A program made the position numbers and the translations under genes. The notes under the pieces were generated by a model that was not told the origin of the DNA, did no database searches, and worked only from the letters and a program-made list of their open reading frames with translations. A stretch of DNA of 64,000 bases. Origin: JAGQVA01 sp033764335. Its GTDB lineage: Bacteria; Bacteroidota; Bacteroidia; J057. Shown piece after piece: positions 44,184 through 53,971 of this stretch. Numbering within the stretch: position 1 is the first letter of the stretch; the number at the start of each line of letters is the position of its first letter. The stretch lies in the NCBI GenBank assembly GCA_033764335.1, contig JANRJC010000044.1:62001-126000 (forward strand). Direction: 5' to 3'.

Positions 44184-47100
44184 TTACTTTTGAATGGTAA
44201 CTTTTTGAATCAGGCTTTGTTCAGCAGCAATTACGCGAATCAGATACAGACCATTTGTCAACCCGGCGGCAGAAAAGCGGATTTTCGCTTCACCGGATAA
44301 AAACCGAAGGTTTTCTGTTGCAATTATTCGCCCCTGAATATCAAGCAGTTCAATGCTAATCGGGTCAGTACTATTGCCGGAAATCCGTACATTCACATTT
44401 TGCGAAGCAGGGTTAGGATAAGCCAAAACATTTATTTTATCATTGAAATCCGATATGGCCGTAGTATTTGTAATAACCACACTGAATACCGGCGACCCCA
44501 GCCATCCTCCGTCTGCATTGGTAATGGTAAATACAAAGTTATCGCTCGTGGTAGTCGTTCCGTTGTGCTGATAGCGCACTTTCCCACTATTGATGTCCTG
44601 CTGGGTAAATGTTCCACCTAAGGGCAGAGATATACTGTCAAGCTGAACAAAACCATTTTCCGGAAGTGTCATTAGTGTGAATGTCAAATCATCTGGACCA
44701 CTTACGGAGTCCGTTGCTTCAAGTAGTTGTGTGGTAATCGTTTCATGTTTCCACTGAAGCAGGGACAATAAATTATTTTTTATCAGAGAAGGTTTCCTTA
44801 TGTTGTCACTGGCTTCACAAAGCTCAAGACTCCATGAGTTTAAAGTCCCTCCGTCAAAATTTTCATTATCGGTAACCTTAAGTGTCCATATTCCGGCACT
44901 ATTTATTCCATCAAAAACCGTAAGACTATCTTCGGGTCGGTAAGTCCCACCGCCAACCGGCGGGCAGGGGAAGTCGCCGGAGGCCGCTTCGTCATCCAGA
45001 TTAAGGTCAAAATCTTCATCGTTTTCATCGCAGATACGGGAAAAAAGCGTAGCTGTAATATTGCCTGGCCCCTGAAGCACCACATCAAGATCATTGACCC
45101 AGGAATGAGTGATGTCCAGATTCGTAACATTTACATCGGCCAGGGATAAATTGGCCGGCACAATGATTACAGATTGAACCGTAAGTGGGGCACCAAAAGC
45201 CGGTATATTCAGGGGGAGATTTCCGGCATTAAAAACCTGGCAGGGAAAGGCTTTTGTTTGAAACGCAGCTACGGGAGAATACTGCCCAACCCCACAAATA
45301 TTTTCAGATCTCACCCGCCAATAATAAACGGTAAAAGGGTTTAGTGAAATCGGTGGAGTAAACTGATTGGTAGTCAGGCCGTTTTGTGTCAGTACCACAG
45401 ATGCCGGTGCAAAGTCTGGTTTTGTGGCTACCTGTATTTCATAAGTTACCGTTCCCCCTGTAGGTGCCCACAGAAACATCGGCGTTAATATCTGGTTAGT
45501 TGCTCCCGTTTGCGGCAAAGCTGTGCTGACAGCAGAAGGAGTCTGATTTTGGACTAACAAGGCAAATGCAATCGAATCGGTTTCTCCGGCAGGGCCGGTG
45601 CCTTTTATTACCATATTCGCAGTTTGCGAAACGACCGAACTTGTGGCGGTAAAGACAATCTGAACTGTATCCGGAGCCTGAACCGGATTGGACGAAAAAG
45701 CAGCCGTAAGACCTGCGGGAAGATTCGCTACGGACAGGTTCACATTACCGGCAAAATTTAAAAGAGACGTAAGAACGACATCTACCGAAAACGAATAGGG
45801 AGCGCATATACTTGCCGTCTGCTGAGGCAGATAAAAATCGAAGCCCGGCGCTGAGGGAGTTTGAATGGAAAAATTTTGATTGGAGATATCGAAAAATACA
45901 TTATCTGCAGCCTTGACTTTCACACGGTTAGCATTTCCAGGAGTATTTGGAACAACGACAGAAGCTGTCCCGGTATTGAGAACATTCGCGGCCAGCAGGG
46001 TAGGGTAGGTAAACCCTCCATCCGAAGATAAATAAATATCAACCTTCTGACAGTTCACCGGAAGTTTATCTGTATTTGCCACATTCCATTTGACTTCCCG
46101 GATCGTTCCGGCAATCCAAACTATCGGGATATTGGGTTCAGTAACGACAAAAGGCCCCGCCTGCGAAGTGGACTGGAAAAAAATTTCGTCAAAGTTTACC
46201 CCGCCGCTACCGATTTTATTATCTCTCACGGTTGCCCGGAAGGTGAGTGAACGACTGGTTGTAGGTAATATTTCTCCGTCACTGGTTTGGTTAGCGACGA
46301 TGGCTGATAGCCTCGGAAAAACGCGAGTCGAATCCGTAACCGGATTAAACGACCGGAATAGGGGAGCCGTTCCGATGGGTGTATTGGGTGCACCACCCGG
46401 CCCCAGGTCAAATTCTTCCCAACAGTAGGTAATGGGATCATTATCCGGATCTGAGCCACTGGCAGTCAATTCAAACGGAGTTTGAACCGGTATATAAAAC
46501 CCACTGCTTCCGACGGATACCAGAGGAGCCTGGTTTCCGGTAGAAGTGATTACCGGGCAATTATTTCCCAAACCATTAACCGTATAGTTGATAATCTCAT
46601 CATAACTCACTCCGTGAAAGTAATCATCGCTATTGCTTTGAATATCATGGTTTCCGCAAAGACCTGCATAAGCCATAATTGTGCTTCCGCTTCCCGGCTC
46701 GTATGCCGTAGGGCCATTTCGATTTCCTCCCCCGCAGCTACCGGCATTTCCGTTGAAAGAGTGATTGGCGCCAAACTGATGCCCCATTTCATGAGCGACA
46801 TAATCTACATCAAAAGGATCTCCTACGGGTGCAGGGCTACCCGTTACTCCTTCGGCTTTGCTATTACTGCATACGACACCAAATCCCGCAATACCACCAC
46901 CACCTGTACTGAAAACATGTCCCATATCGTAATTGGCCGTACCGATAACCGCATTTAGCGTCGTCTGATTTTGTCCCAACATAACCCCTCCGTCATTATT
47001 GGTATAAGGATCGGTAGAAGGATTTGTATAAATCAGCAAATCGTTGTTGGCAACCAACTCCAGTCGTATGGCGAACTCTCTTTCATAAATCCCGCTTACA

Positions 47101-47792
47101 CGGTTTACAGAAGTGACGATTGCAGCCATAGCGCCGGGAACAGTACCGCCATGAAACGCAGTGTATTCACCGGTTGCAGCAACTGCAAGCCTGTATTTTC
47201 GCAAAAATTCTCCGGTACTTTCTGTGGCGGGAACCTCCTCACTACTTTCTCCTTTTATTCTTTCCGGCAAATAGCAGATTGCGCCCAGATCACTTTTTGC
47301 AGAACTAAAATCATGTTTGTAATACGAGATATACTCTTCGGCTGTATAGTTTGAATACGGATCTACAAAAACACTTCCTTTTGGAGAAAGGATCATAATA
47401 TGTGTACCCTTCGGTGTAATGTCCAGCCGGATTGTTGCCATAGGGTCATCTACTCCCTGGCCTGCATAGGTATGGATTTCCGGAAATTTGGCGGCAAGTT
47501 CCGGGGCCATAACGGGAACCTCCGAAATCCTAAACCGCTGAAAAGTACCATCCGGCATGGGTATAAACCATTCTTTTCGAATACCGCTTTGTTCCATAGG
47601 GGTTTTAAGCAAAGAATCTGCATAAACCTCAAAATCAAGACGCACCGTTTTGTATTTTTGAGGAATAATTAACCTTCCGGAGCGATTGGTGATTTCATTT
47701 TCTTCATGAAATCGCCAGAATCGAGAGGAATTCTGAGATTGCGAAGAAAGAAATAGAAGACAGAAAACAGAAGCGAGAATAAACTTGTTCAT
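44184..47792 (-). CDS. M12B-like secreted metalloprotease with P-domain and T9SS sorting domain, paralogue B
   Basis: A 1202-residue secreted protein homologous to its downstream neighbour across the propeptide (PMPDGTFQRFRISEVPVMAP), protease and C-terminal parts. The zinc motif is HEMGHQFGANHSF near residue 333, followed by GSGSTIMAYAGLC as Met-turn. Beta-sandwich regions precede a proprotein-convertase P-domain at about 850-990 (DITHSWVNDLDVVLQGPG, AGIWTLKVTDNENFDGGTLN). A cadherin-like repeat (VRYQHNGTTTTSDNFVFTI) and sorting domain (VLAYPNPASQN, TNGLYLIRVI) end it. The P-domain suggests extra stabilisation or substrate binding. Located 105 bases downstream of the TonB receptor, it may be part of its regulon. 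Confidence 0.93.
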   Translation of the reverse strand: MNKFILASVFCLLFLSSQSQNSSRFWRFHEENEITNRSGRLIIPQKYKTVRLDFEVYADSLLKTPMEQSGIRKEWFIPMPDGTFQRFRISEVPVMAPELAAKFPEIHTYAGQGVDDPMATIRLDITPKGTHIMILSPKGSVFVDPYSNYTAEEYISYYKHDFSSAKSDLGAICYLPERIKGESSEEVPATESTGEFLRKYRLAVAATGEYTAFHGGTVPGAMAAIVTSVNRVSGIYEREFAIRLELVANNDLLIYTNPSTDPYTNNDGGVMLGQNQTTLNAVIGTANYDMGHVFSTGGGGIAGFGVVCSNSKAEGVTGSPAPVGDPFDVDYVAHEMGHQFGANHSFNGNAGSCGGGNRNGPTAYEPGSGSTIMAYAGLCGNHDIQSNSDDYFHGVSYDEIINYTVNGLGNNCPVITSTGNQAPLVSVGSSGFYIPVQTPFELTASGSDPDNDPITYCWEEFDLGPGGAPNTPIGTAPLFRSFNPVTDSTRVFPRLSAIVANQTSDGEILPTTSRSLTFRATVRDNKIGSGGVNFDEIFFQSTSQAGPFVVTEPNIPIVWIAGTIREVKWNVANTDKLPVNCQKVDIYLSSDGGFTYPTLLAANVLNTGTASVVVPNTPGNANRVKVKAADNVFFDISNQNFSIQTPSAPGFDFYLPQQTASICAPYSFSVDVVLTSLLNFAGNVNLSVANLPAGLTAAFSSNPVQAPDTVQIVFTATSSVVSQTANMVIKGTGPAGETDSIAFALLVQNQTPSAVSTALPQTGATNQILTPMFLWAPTGGTVTYEIQVATKPDFAPASVVLTQNGLTTNQFTPPISLNPFTVYYWRVRSENICGVGQYSPVAAFQTKAFPCQVFNAGNLPLNIPAFGAPLTVQSVIIVPANLSLADVNVTNLDITHSWVNDLDVVLQGPGNITATLFSRICDENDEDFDLNLDDEAASGDFPCPPVGGGTYRPEDSLTVFDGINSAGIWTLKVTDNENFDGGTLNSWSLELCEASDNIRKPSLIKNNLLSLLQWKHETITTQLLEATDSVSGPDDLTFTLMTLPENGFVQLDSISLPLGGTFTQQDINSGKVRYQHNGTTTTSDNFVFTITNADGGWLGSPVFSVVITNTTAISDFNDKINVLAYPNPASQNVNVRISGNSTDPISIELLDIQGRIIATENLRFLSGEAKIRFSAAGLTNGLYLIRVIAAEQSLIQKVTIQK

Positions 47793-47897
47793 AAGTGCTG
47801 AGTCGTGGGTGGATAACCTGAAAAGAGATGCAAAATACCGCTGGAAAAATTAATTTCCCCAGACGGGTTTAAATCATTAATAAAAGTGTTGAAAAAA

Positions 47898-50570
47898 TCA
47901 GAATGTGACCGACAAAAAGATATTGGGGGTAATTCCTAAAAGATTGCGGTTCATGCTGATTAGCTCCGGCTGTTTTCTTTTTGCATCTGTTACCACCGAA
48001 TATCGGAAATCCCGTACATTCTTACGGTTATACAAATTGAATACAGAAATCCCTACTTTCACTTCTGCGTTTTTTGATTCGGGTGTAAGCAGATAGGTAC
48101 TATTTATGTCCATCCGGTGATAGGCAGGTAAACGTTTTGCATTTCGGGAACCAAGATCCACGATTAGTTCTTCATTAGGCTGGCGTGAAACATGTCTTTC
48201 CACAAGGTCAGTATAAGGTCTTCCGCTTGACCATATCCAGTTTAAGGAAACCTCCCATCGGTTATGGGTATAGGTATTCACTGTATTAAATTTATGAAGG
48301 TGGTCATAGGCAGCAGGAAAGGGCTTCCCAGATTCAATCCCAGGAAACCGATGCGTCACCCGTCCCAATGAATAGCTGACCCAGCCTGAAAAATTTCCCC
48401 ATTTTTTTTGTACCATCACGTCTATTCCACGGGCAAAGGCAACACCGTCCCCTACAAGATTTACCTGATTGATTTCCAGGCTTCCCGGGGAGAGTGAATA
48501 TTCATACGTTACAAGCCCTGTGGTTTTTTTGTAGTATAATTCGATATCAACCAAAAAGCCTTTTGTTTCCCAGGCTCCCCCGACAATAAAATGAGAAGCA
48601 TGTACCACGGGTATCGTATCCCCATCGGCCAAAGCCCAAAAATCTTCCCCTACACTTAGCCCACTAAACTGAAGAATACTGCTCATAAACTGGTTGTGAA
48701 CACTCCATGCCGCTTTAAACTTCAACTTATCGGAAACATTGTAGCGAAGAGATGTGCGGGGTTCCCAATAATTTTTGCCGGTAACTTCATAATAATTGTA
48801 ACGGATACCTGTACTAAGTGAAAGTTTATCCACCGGTGTCCATATATGTTCCGCATATCCGGCATAAATTTTCCCTGATTTTTCAATAAGATCTTCAAGC
48901 AGGCGAGTATCCTGTTGAAACCACTGGAAATGGTAGCGGATATCCAAAAAAGAAATATCGGCGCCAAATGAAATTGTGCTTTTATCATTTACCTCCCATT
49001 CGTTGTCATTTCGGAAGCTGAACTGACTAAGCCTGTTATCCTGTGGAAACCGATGTAATACCCCTGGATCATTTGCCTCGCTATAAAGATAATTGTAGAT
49101 ATGCCTTTGATTAAACCGGGAAAAGGCCGTAGTCGTTTTGCTGTAAAAATGTGCATTCCACTGACGCGACCAGTTAAAACTTAACCCTTGATTTTTTAGC
49201 AAAAGGCTGTCTTCTGTATGAATGGAAAAGGCCGAATCGGTGTAATCTTTTGCAGAATAAGCCAGCATATCCCTCCCCTGATAACCGCTTACAGCGAATA
49301 CATCCTTATCCGAAGGGCGGAAAGTAAATTTCACGTTCAGGTCATCAAAATAAAAGGAGGGGTCAAGAGATAGATTTTTTCCCTCTTCCCGCGATTCTTT
49401 TATATCATTATAAATCGCACCATGCTGAAAGATATTATTAAACAAAGTCCGGTACATCGGACTTTGTACAATGTCTGAAAAGGATCTGCGCCCGGCAATC
49501 ATTAACGCCCCTCTTCGTTTGAATAGAGGCGTTTCAAGATAGGTATGAGCATTCATAAGATTGATTCCGGCGCCCACCACCAGGTCTTGGGGATTTCCCG
49601 GTTTGCCGGTAATATCCAATACCGCAGAAGTTCTTCCGCCGTATTTTGCACTAAATCCCCCACGGAATACCTGAACATCTTTGGTTGCATGAGCATTAAA
49701 AGCGCTAAATGTTCCAAAGAAATGACTCGGCTGGTAAATGGTAATGCCATCAAACATGATGAGATTCTGATCCGAAGAGCCGCCTCTTATATTGAGATCA
49801 GAAGCAGACTCCTGATTACTGCTAATGCCTGGTAGAAGTTGAATTGTGCGGAAAATATCAGGTTCTCCCAGAGAGGAAAGAGTTGTTATCTGGCTGGGGT
49901 TAAGTGAAATTTCGCTTACCCCGTCTGCGACAACCAGGGTTTGCGGGCTTCCTTCTGAAATCAGTACCTCATCCAGGCGGAGTATTTCCGATTTTAAAAG
50001 GTATTCTCCGGGGTTATAAAGCATTGCTTCTTTCACTGATAACTTTAGCTTTTTATAACCCAAATAACGGATTTGAACGGAGTCTTGAGACGATCTTAGG
50101 ATTAGCCGAAAATACCCCAAAGAATCCGTATAAGTCCCATTTTCCGAATCAGTATATACTCGGGCAAATACAAGCGGTACTCCGGTTTCACTATCACGCA
50201 CATACCCTGTCAGGTATTCATTGGGCGAAGAGACAGAACGGGTATTTTGAAACGGGTATTCTTTTCGGCGAGGTTTAATAATTACCTGGCGGCTTTTTAA
50301 GAAGGCATATTCAAGATCTGTATTTTGAAGCAGCAGATCGAGGGCTTCTTCCATGTAAACCCCTTTCAATTCAACCGAAACATAGATATTTTTAACTTTC
50401 TCGGCATCGTATGCAAAAATATAATCATAGCTTTTCCCCAGATTGTTTAAAACCTGAGATAGTGGTTTATTATAAAACCTTTCATATAGACGGACAGAAG
50501 TCTGTGCTGCCAGAAACTGACAGACAAATAAGAAGACAAACACTAAAGTCAGTCGGTTTCCCCGTTTCAT
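47898..50570 (-). CDS. TonB-dependent receptor with STN signalling domain
   Basis: An 890-residue outer-membrane receptor with signal peptide (cleavage after FLAAQ). An STN (secretin/TonB short N-terminal) domain at about 27-95 (YNKPLSQVLNNLGKSYDYIF, VYMEEALDLLLQNTDLEY) serves to contact a FecR-type anti-sigma factor. A carboxypeptidase-regulatory-like domain follows at 115-190 (GYVRDSETGVPLVFARVYTD), then the plug (QLLPGISSNQESASDLNIRG, QVFRGGFSAKYGGRTSAVLD) and barrel ending in SVTF. Gene order with FecR 22 bases upstream and ECF sigma before it indicates trans-envelope signalling: ligand binding outside activates the sigma factor. The ligand is unknown; the adjacent proteases hint at peptides. 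Confidence 0.94.
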   Translation of the reverse strand: MKRGNRLTLVFVFLFVCQFLAAQTSVRLYERFYNKPLSQVLNNLGKSYDYIFAYDAEKVKNIYVSVELKGVYMEEALDLLLQNTDLEYAFLKSRQVIIKPRRKEYPFQNTRSVSSPNEYLTGYVRDSETGVPLVFARVYTDSENGTYTDSLGYFRLILRSSQDSVQIRYLGYKKLKLSVKEAMLYNPGEYLLKSEILRLDEVLISEGSPQTLVVADGVSEISLNPSQITTLSSLGEPDIFRTIQLLPGISSNQESASDLNIRGGSSDQNLIMFDGITIYQPSHFFGTFSAFNAHATKDVQVFRGGFSAKYGGRTSAVLDITGKPGNPQDLVVGAGINLMNAHTYLETPLFKRRGALMIAGRRSFSDIVQSPMYRTLFNNIFQHGAIYNDIKESREEGKNLSLDPSFYFDDLNVKFTFRPSDKDVFAVSGYQGRDMLAYSAKDYTDSAFSIHTEDSLLLKNQGLSFNWSRQWNAHFYSKTTTAFSRFNQRHIYNYLYSEANDPGVLHRFPQDNRLSQFSFRNDNEWEVNDKSTISFGADISFLDIRYHFQWFQQDTRLLEDLIEKSGKIYAGYAEHIWTPVDKLSLSTGIRYNYYEVTGKNYWEPRTSLRYNVSDKLKFKAAWSVHNQFMSSILQFSGLSVGEDFWALADGDTIPVVHASHFIVGGAWETKGFLVDIELYYKKTTGLVTYEYSLSPGSLEINQVNLVGDGVAFARGIDVMVQKKWGNFSGWVSYSLGRVTHRFPGIESGKPFPAAYDHLHKFNTVNTYTHNRWEVSLNWIWSSGRPYTDLVERHVSRQPNEELIVDLGSRNAKRLPAYHRMDINSTYLLTPESKNAEVKVGISVFNLYNRKNVRDFRYSVVTDAKRKQPELISMNRNLLGITPNIFLSVTF

Positions 50571-50592
50571 GACCCGACCTGTTTGGATTTAT

Positions 50593-51528
50593 TTATAGCC
50601 GACGATCGAGCCTGATATGAGTTGAATCTATAATCGTATAGGTCAGCTCCATAGGCTCACAAATAAGCAATAACGCATTTTTAAGGTCATTATCAAAAAA
50701 TGCTCCGGTATAGGTGGCGTTTATTTCTGGAAATTCTACCTCAACCCCATACTGTCTTTCCAGTTCTTCCACAACACGAACAAAAGGAACTTCACTAAAA
50801 GCATATTTTCCTTCGGTCCAACCGGGTTTATTTTCATTAACGAAGGAATAATCCGAAAGGCGGTTTCCCTCTAAAATTTTTACCCCCATCCCTTCGGTAA
50901 TTTCATGGCTTTCATTTCCGGAGCGGGAGGATACGCGCACTTTACCTTCAAAACAGGAAACTTCGGTCTGGTCGGTGCGAGATTTTACATTAAACTTTGT
51001 CCCGAGTACTTCGACCTGGCTAAGGTTCGTATTTACGGTAAACGTTTCCCCTTTACTTACTTCAAAATACGCCTCACCTTCGAGGGAAAGGCTTCGTTCC
51101 TGCAACCAATTGCTTTTGTCATAAGAGAGTTTTGAATCTGCATTCAAATTAACCCGTGAACTGTCAGGGAGATAAAACACTATTTTTTCACCCTCAGTTG
51201 TAATTACCGTAATAACCTCGCTGCGGGTAAAAAAATAAACAGCAAACAACATCGCCACAGTGGCGGCAACTGCGGCCACCCAGCGGGTTTGTGGAAAAAG
51301 CCGCCGTGTTTTTGCCTCCGGCAAAACTTCACTTTCGCCGATTTTTTCCATTAATCGGTTCCAGGCATCTTCTTTGGAAAGACCAGAGGGTATGCGAAGG
51401 TATCCGGAGGTTTCTATAATTTTTTTTAACTCTTCATAGTCCGGATTCCACTCTTTCAACTCGTTTTCGGTCAGTTCTCCGTTTAACCAACGGGCAAGGA
51501 ACGCTTCGTTTGGTAGTCCGTTACTCAT
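50593..51528 (-). CDS. FecR-family anti-sigma factor
   Basis: A 311-residue inner-membrane protein. The cytoplasmic N-terminus (FLARWLNGELTENELKEW) binds the sigma factor, one transmembrane helix lies at about 90-107 (WVAAVAATVAMLFAVYFF), and the periplasmic FecR domain follows (GEKIVFYLPDSSRVNLNADS, YFEVSKGETFTVNT, VEVLGTKFNVKS, CFEGKVRVSS). The C-terminal DUF4974-like part (FSEVPFVRVVEELERQYGVE) interacts with the STN domain of the receptor. It holds the ECF sigma factor at 51599-52114 inactive until the receptor signals. Confidence 0.95.
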   Translation of the reverse strand: MSNGLPNEAFLARWLNGELTENELKEWNPDYEELKKIIETSGYLRIPSGLSKEDAWNRLMEKIGESEVLPEAKTRRLFPQTRWVAAVAATVAMLFAVYFFTRSEVITVITTEGEKIVFYLPDSSRVNLNADSKLSYDKSNWLQERSLSLEGEAYFEVSKGETFTVNTNLSQVEVLGTKFNVKSRTDQTEVSCFEGKVRVSSRSGNESHEITEGMGVKILEGNRLSDYSFVNENKPGWTEGKYAFSEVPFVRVVEELERQYGVEVEFPEINATYTGAFFDNDLKNALLLICEPMELTYTIIDSTHIRLDRRL

Positions 51529-51598
51529 TTATCTACATTGTTTCCTAATACTGAAAAAAATACAACCGCCTAAAAAAAAACCCTACTAAAACCTCTTT

Positions 51599-52114
51599 TC
51601 ATATTTTATCTGACAATTTTCGCAATTCCGTAAGTGCTTTATGCATCCGTTTTTCCACTGCTTTTACACTCAGGCTCAAACGGTCGGCGATTTCTTTGTA
51701 AGTCATTTTCTCTACCCGGTTCATTAAAAATACAGATCGGTTTTTCTCCGGCAAATCTGAAATGGCTTTTTCCAGCTTCACTTTAAACTCTTCTGCTTCC
51801 ATCAAAAACTGGGGGGATTCAAACAGCGTATTCGAAACCGGCTGCTGCTGGAAACGAATTACCACCTTCTGATGTTTGATTTCATTCAGAAAGAGGTTGT
51901 TGGCGATTGTATAAAGGTAACTTTTTGCTTTATCCGGATTAATACTCTCCCGTTTTTTCCACAATATCAGAAAAGCCTCCTGTGTAAGGTCTTCTGCCAG
52001 TTCCATTTCACCGGATTTATAATAGAGGAAATTCCGAATCGCCTCATAGTAATTATCAAAGAGGTTCTGGAAAACTTCCCGTTCAGGGGTATTTGAATGA
52101 TGGCTGTTGCTCAT
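51599..52114 (-). CDS. ECF-type RNA polymerase sigma factor
   Basis: About 171 residues from the ATG at 52114 (MSNSHHSNTPEREVFQNLFD). The frame from 52156 adds 14 residues without sigma character. Region 2 is visible as AEDLTQEAFLILWKKRESI and AKSYLYTIANNLFLNEIKHQ, region 4 as AISDLPEKNRSVFLMNRVEK followed by MTYKEIADRLSLSVKAVEKR. Together with the FecR and STN-TonB genes it forms a surface-signalling cassette, likely controlling the receptor and metalloproteases downstream. A gap of 70 bases separates it from fecR. The divergent SMC operon begins at 52268. Confidence 0.94.
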   Translation of the reverse strand: MSNSHHSNTPEREVFQNLFDNYYEAIRNFLYYKSGEMELAEDLTQEAFLILWKKRESINPDKAKSYLYTIANNLFLNEIKHQKVVIRFQQQPVSNTLFESPQFLMEAEEFKVKLEKAISDLPEKNRSVFLMNRVEKMTYKEIADRLSLSVKAVEKRMHKALTELRKLSDKI

Positions 52115-52201
52115 CCGTGGGCTATGCAGTATCTGTTGACTTCCGGAAAACACCAATTATACAAAATCCGAAAATCATATCCGCATTATTTTCATTTATC
52201 G

Positions 52202-52227
52202 TTGCAGAAAGATTTACATTAACTTTG
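52202..52227 (+). promoter_or_regulatory. Promoter of the SMC/condensin-like operon
   Basis: TTG at 52202-52204 and TAACTTTG at 52220-52227 resemble the Bacteroidota consensus, although the 15-base spacer is two short. The predicted transcription start near 52234 leaves about 34 bases before the ATG at 52268. It lies in the 153-base divergent region shared with the ECF sigma gene. Confidence 0.45.
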
Positions 52228-52267
52228 TGGTAAGAATCCTTATGTTCTCCGGTTCTTAACTTATGCT

Positions 52268-53344
52268 ATGAATGACTTATCTCTTTCTGGTCTGATCACT
52301 CTTATGTTTCAGGAGAAACGTCTGCTGCAATGGTTATATGATCTCCCCGCGGGAACGGTGTCTATGGAAAATCCCAACCTTTGGGAAATCATCCGAGGAG
52401 ATAAAGAACGACTTTTTTCATTGGTTAGTCGTGGGATTTTGGTCGTTGAGGGAGAGTCTTTAAGCCTGAACCCCACTTTTTTCCTCCCTTTTCGTGTATC
52501 TCTGACTCCAGGACAAAAACCAAGTTCCCATACAATCACGGAAATTATTGACAGGCTTCAGCGTATTATTGATCAATATGAAAAATCGGTTTCGCCACAA
52601 TCTGCCCATGATCATTTTTTAAATATTCTCTCTTTTACCGGTATGTTGAGAGTAGCTCTGTTACTCTACGCAGAAAGTGCAGAGTCGCACTACCATAATC
52701 CGGAACAAGACCCTCTCTCTCCGGTTGAAAACCTCAAAAAAATTTATCAGGAAGTCTCTGAAACCCTTTCCGAAAATTTGTTTTTGACCACAGCCGAAGA
52801 TCACCCTTTAAAACAACAATTGTTTCTTCTTCAAAAGACAATGAACATCTTGCGGGAAATCATTCAAGCGGATGAACAACGTTCCGCCAATAATACGGTT
52901 TCGGAAGATGATTTTTTAAAAAAAATCAAACAACTTAAATACCTGGCAGACAATCACCTTCTTCAAAAAAACACCAACCTCTCCGAGGTTGTTTCGGAAG
53001 AAAAAGCTCTCTTATGGGAAGAACCTCTCGTGATAAATCCTCATTTGGAAACGGACGATTCGCAGATTGCGAAATTTACAAAACCAACGGCCCCCCTCCT
53101 TCAAGGCGGGGAATATTCTGCGTCAAAAGAAGATGTTTTTCGCCTAAAGTCGGATTTTTTTCAAAGTAATACAGACCTCTACCACTTTCTCGCAGGCCAT
53201 CCAAGTGCAGAAGAATGGACAGACAACTACCGCACGCATCTCTTTTTCCGGCTGCTCAGCCGTTTTGCCGCTGATCTTGAAATTTTACCGGAGTTTATAG
53301 AAACATCCATCGGCAATTTTCCAAAAATCATGGCAAAAAAATAA
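52268..53344 (+). CDS. MksF/JetA-like protein (probable kleisin of an SMC complex)
   Basis: A 358-residue cytoplasmic protein, mostly helical. Its N-terminus (LSGLITLMFQEKRLLQWLYD, LWEIIRGDKERLFSLVSRGI) looks like a winged-helix region, followed by long helices and a Glu/Gln-rich middle, as in the MukF/MksF/JetA kleisin subunit. The assignment rests on gene order (F-E-B) and size pattern, since sequence similarity cannot be judged here; JetA of Wadjet is usually longer (over 450 residues). A kleisin would bridge the two heads of the SMC protein encoded downstream. A 78-base gap with a possible promoter separates it from the next gene. Confidence 0.6.
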   Translation: MNDLSLSGLITLMFQEKRLLQWLYDLPAGTVSMENPNLWEIIRGDKERLFSLVSRGILVVEGESLSLNPTFFLPFRVSLTPGQKPSSHTITEIIDRLQRIIDQYEKSVSPQSAHDHFLNILSFTGMLRVALLLYAESAESHYHNPEQDPLSPVENLKKIYQEVSETLSENLFLTTAEDHPLKQQLFLLQKTMNILREIIQADEQRSANNTVSEDDFLKKIKQLKYLADNHLLQKNTNLSEVVSEEKALLWEEPLVINPHLETDDSQIAKFTKPTAPLLQGGEYSASKEDVFRLKSDFFQSNTDLYHFLAGHPSAEEWTDNYRTHLFFRLLSRFAADLEILPEFIETSIGNFPKIMAKK

Positions 53345-53367
53345 TTTTGATTCTTTTTTTGGCTTTT

Positions 53368-53399
53368 TTGTTAAAAATTCTAAAAATATTGGTATTTTG
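53368..53399 (+). promoter_or_regulatory. Possible internal promoter before the MksE-like gene
   Basis: TTG (53368-53370), a 22-base spacer and TATTTTG (53393-53399), one base shorter than TAnnTTTG, lie in the gap between the kleisin-like and MksE-like genes. It could uncouple the E-B pair from the first gene. Weak support. Confidence 0.3.
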
Positions 53400-53422
53400 C
53401 AGGAGCTATACATTCTGCAAAA

Positions 53423-53971
53423 ATGATAACACTTCCACCACAAACCGTTGATATTTTTGAACACCTGGCAAAAGGTCTTTTTATCAGCAACAATAGCCTG
53501 AACCCCCAACAAAAAGAGTGGTATCAGGTATTGGAAGATCATCAGGAAAATTTTGCCCGCTACTTTACGCCTCTAAACCTTCAGCTTTCAAGGGGAGAGG
53601 GTTACTACTTTTTCAGCAGGAAGGAATCCCGTACCCGTACCGAAGAGCGAATAGAACAGGCGATTCGTTATATTGACTGGCTAGATTTCTTTAAGAGCTT
53701 TGATCCTGATTTCGGGCCGGGATATCGGTTCGAAACCGAAATACTTCTCAATAAGGTTATTTCGGATCGCATTTTGCGAAAAAAGCTAACGCTGCTCCCC
53801 CTCCGCAGCAATCCTTCGGACGTAAGGGAAAAAACGCTCCTGTTCCTTAAGCTGGTGGAAAAAGCAGGTTTTATCGAAAGTGAACAGGAATCCGGAGATA
53901 CCTACCGGGTAGTCGCTGCTTATGCTTATCTGGAATCGCTGGTTGAAAAAATCAAAATTCTACAACCATGA
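53423..53971 (+). CDS. MksE/JetB-like subunit of an SMC complex
   Basis: A 182-residue protein. FEHLAKGLFISNNSLNPQQK, then WYQVLEDHQENFARYFTPLN and LQLSRGEGYYFFSR, follow the MukE/MksE/DUF4194 pattern: an N-terminal helix, a short helical unit ending in YF or YL, then a hairpin whose strand ends in an aromatic pair. The C-terminal half reads as a second winged-helix domain (KTLLFLKLVEKAGFIE with strand DTYRVVAAYAYLESL). In Mks/Wadjet complexes this subunit binds the kleisin as a dimer. Its stop overlaps the start of the SMC gene by four bases (ATGA), so subunit production is coupled. Confidence 0.72.
   Translation: MITLPPQTVDIFEHLAKGLFISNNSLNPQQKEWYQVLEDHQENFARYFTPLNLQLSRGEGYYFFSRKESRTRTEERIEQAIRYIDWLDFFKSFDPDFGPGYRFETEILLNKVISDRILRKKLTLLPLRSNPSDVREKTLLFLKLVEKAGFIESEQESGDTYRVVAAYAYLESLVEKIKILQP

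Noticed and set aside
46482..46958. 158-residue open frame opposite the second M12B-like protease
   Set aside because: Antisense shadow over the zinc-site region of a real gene.
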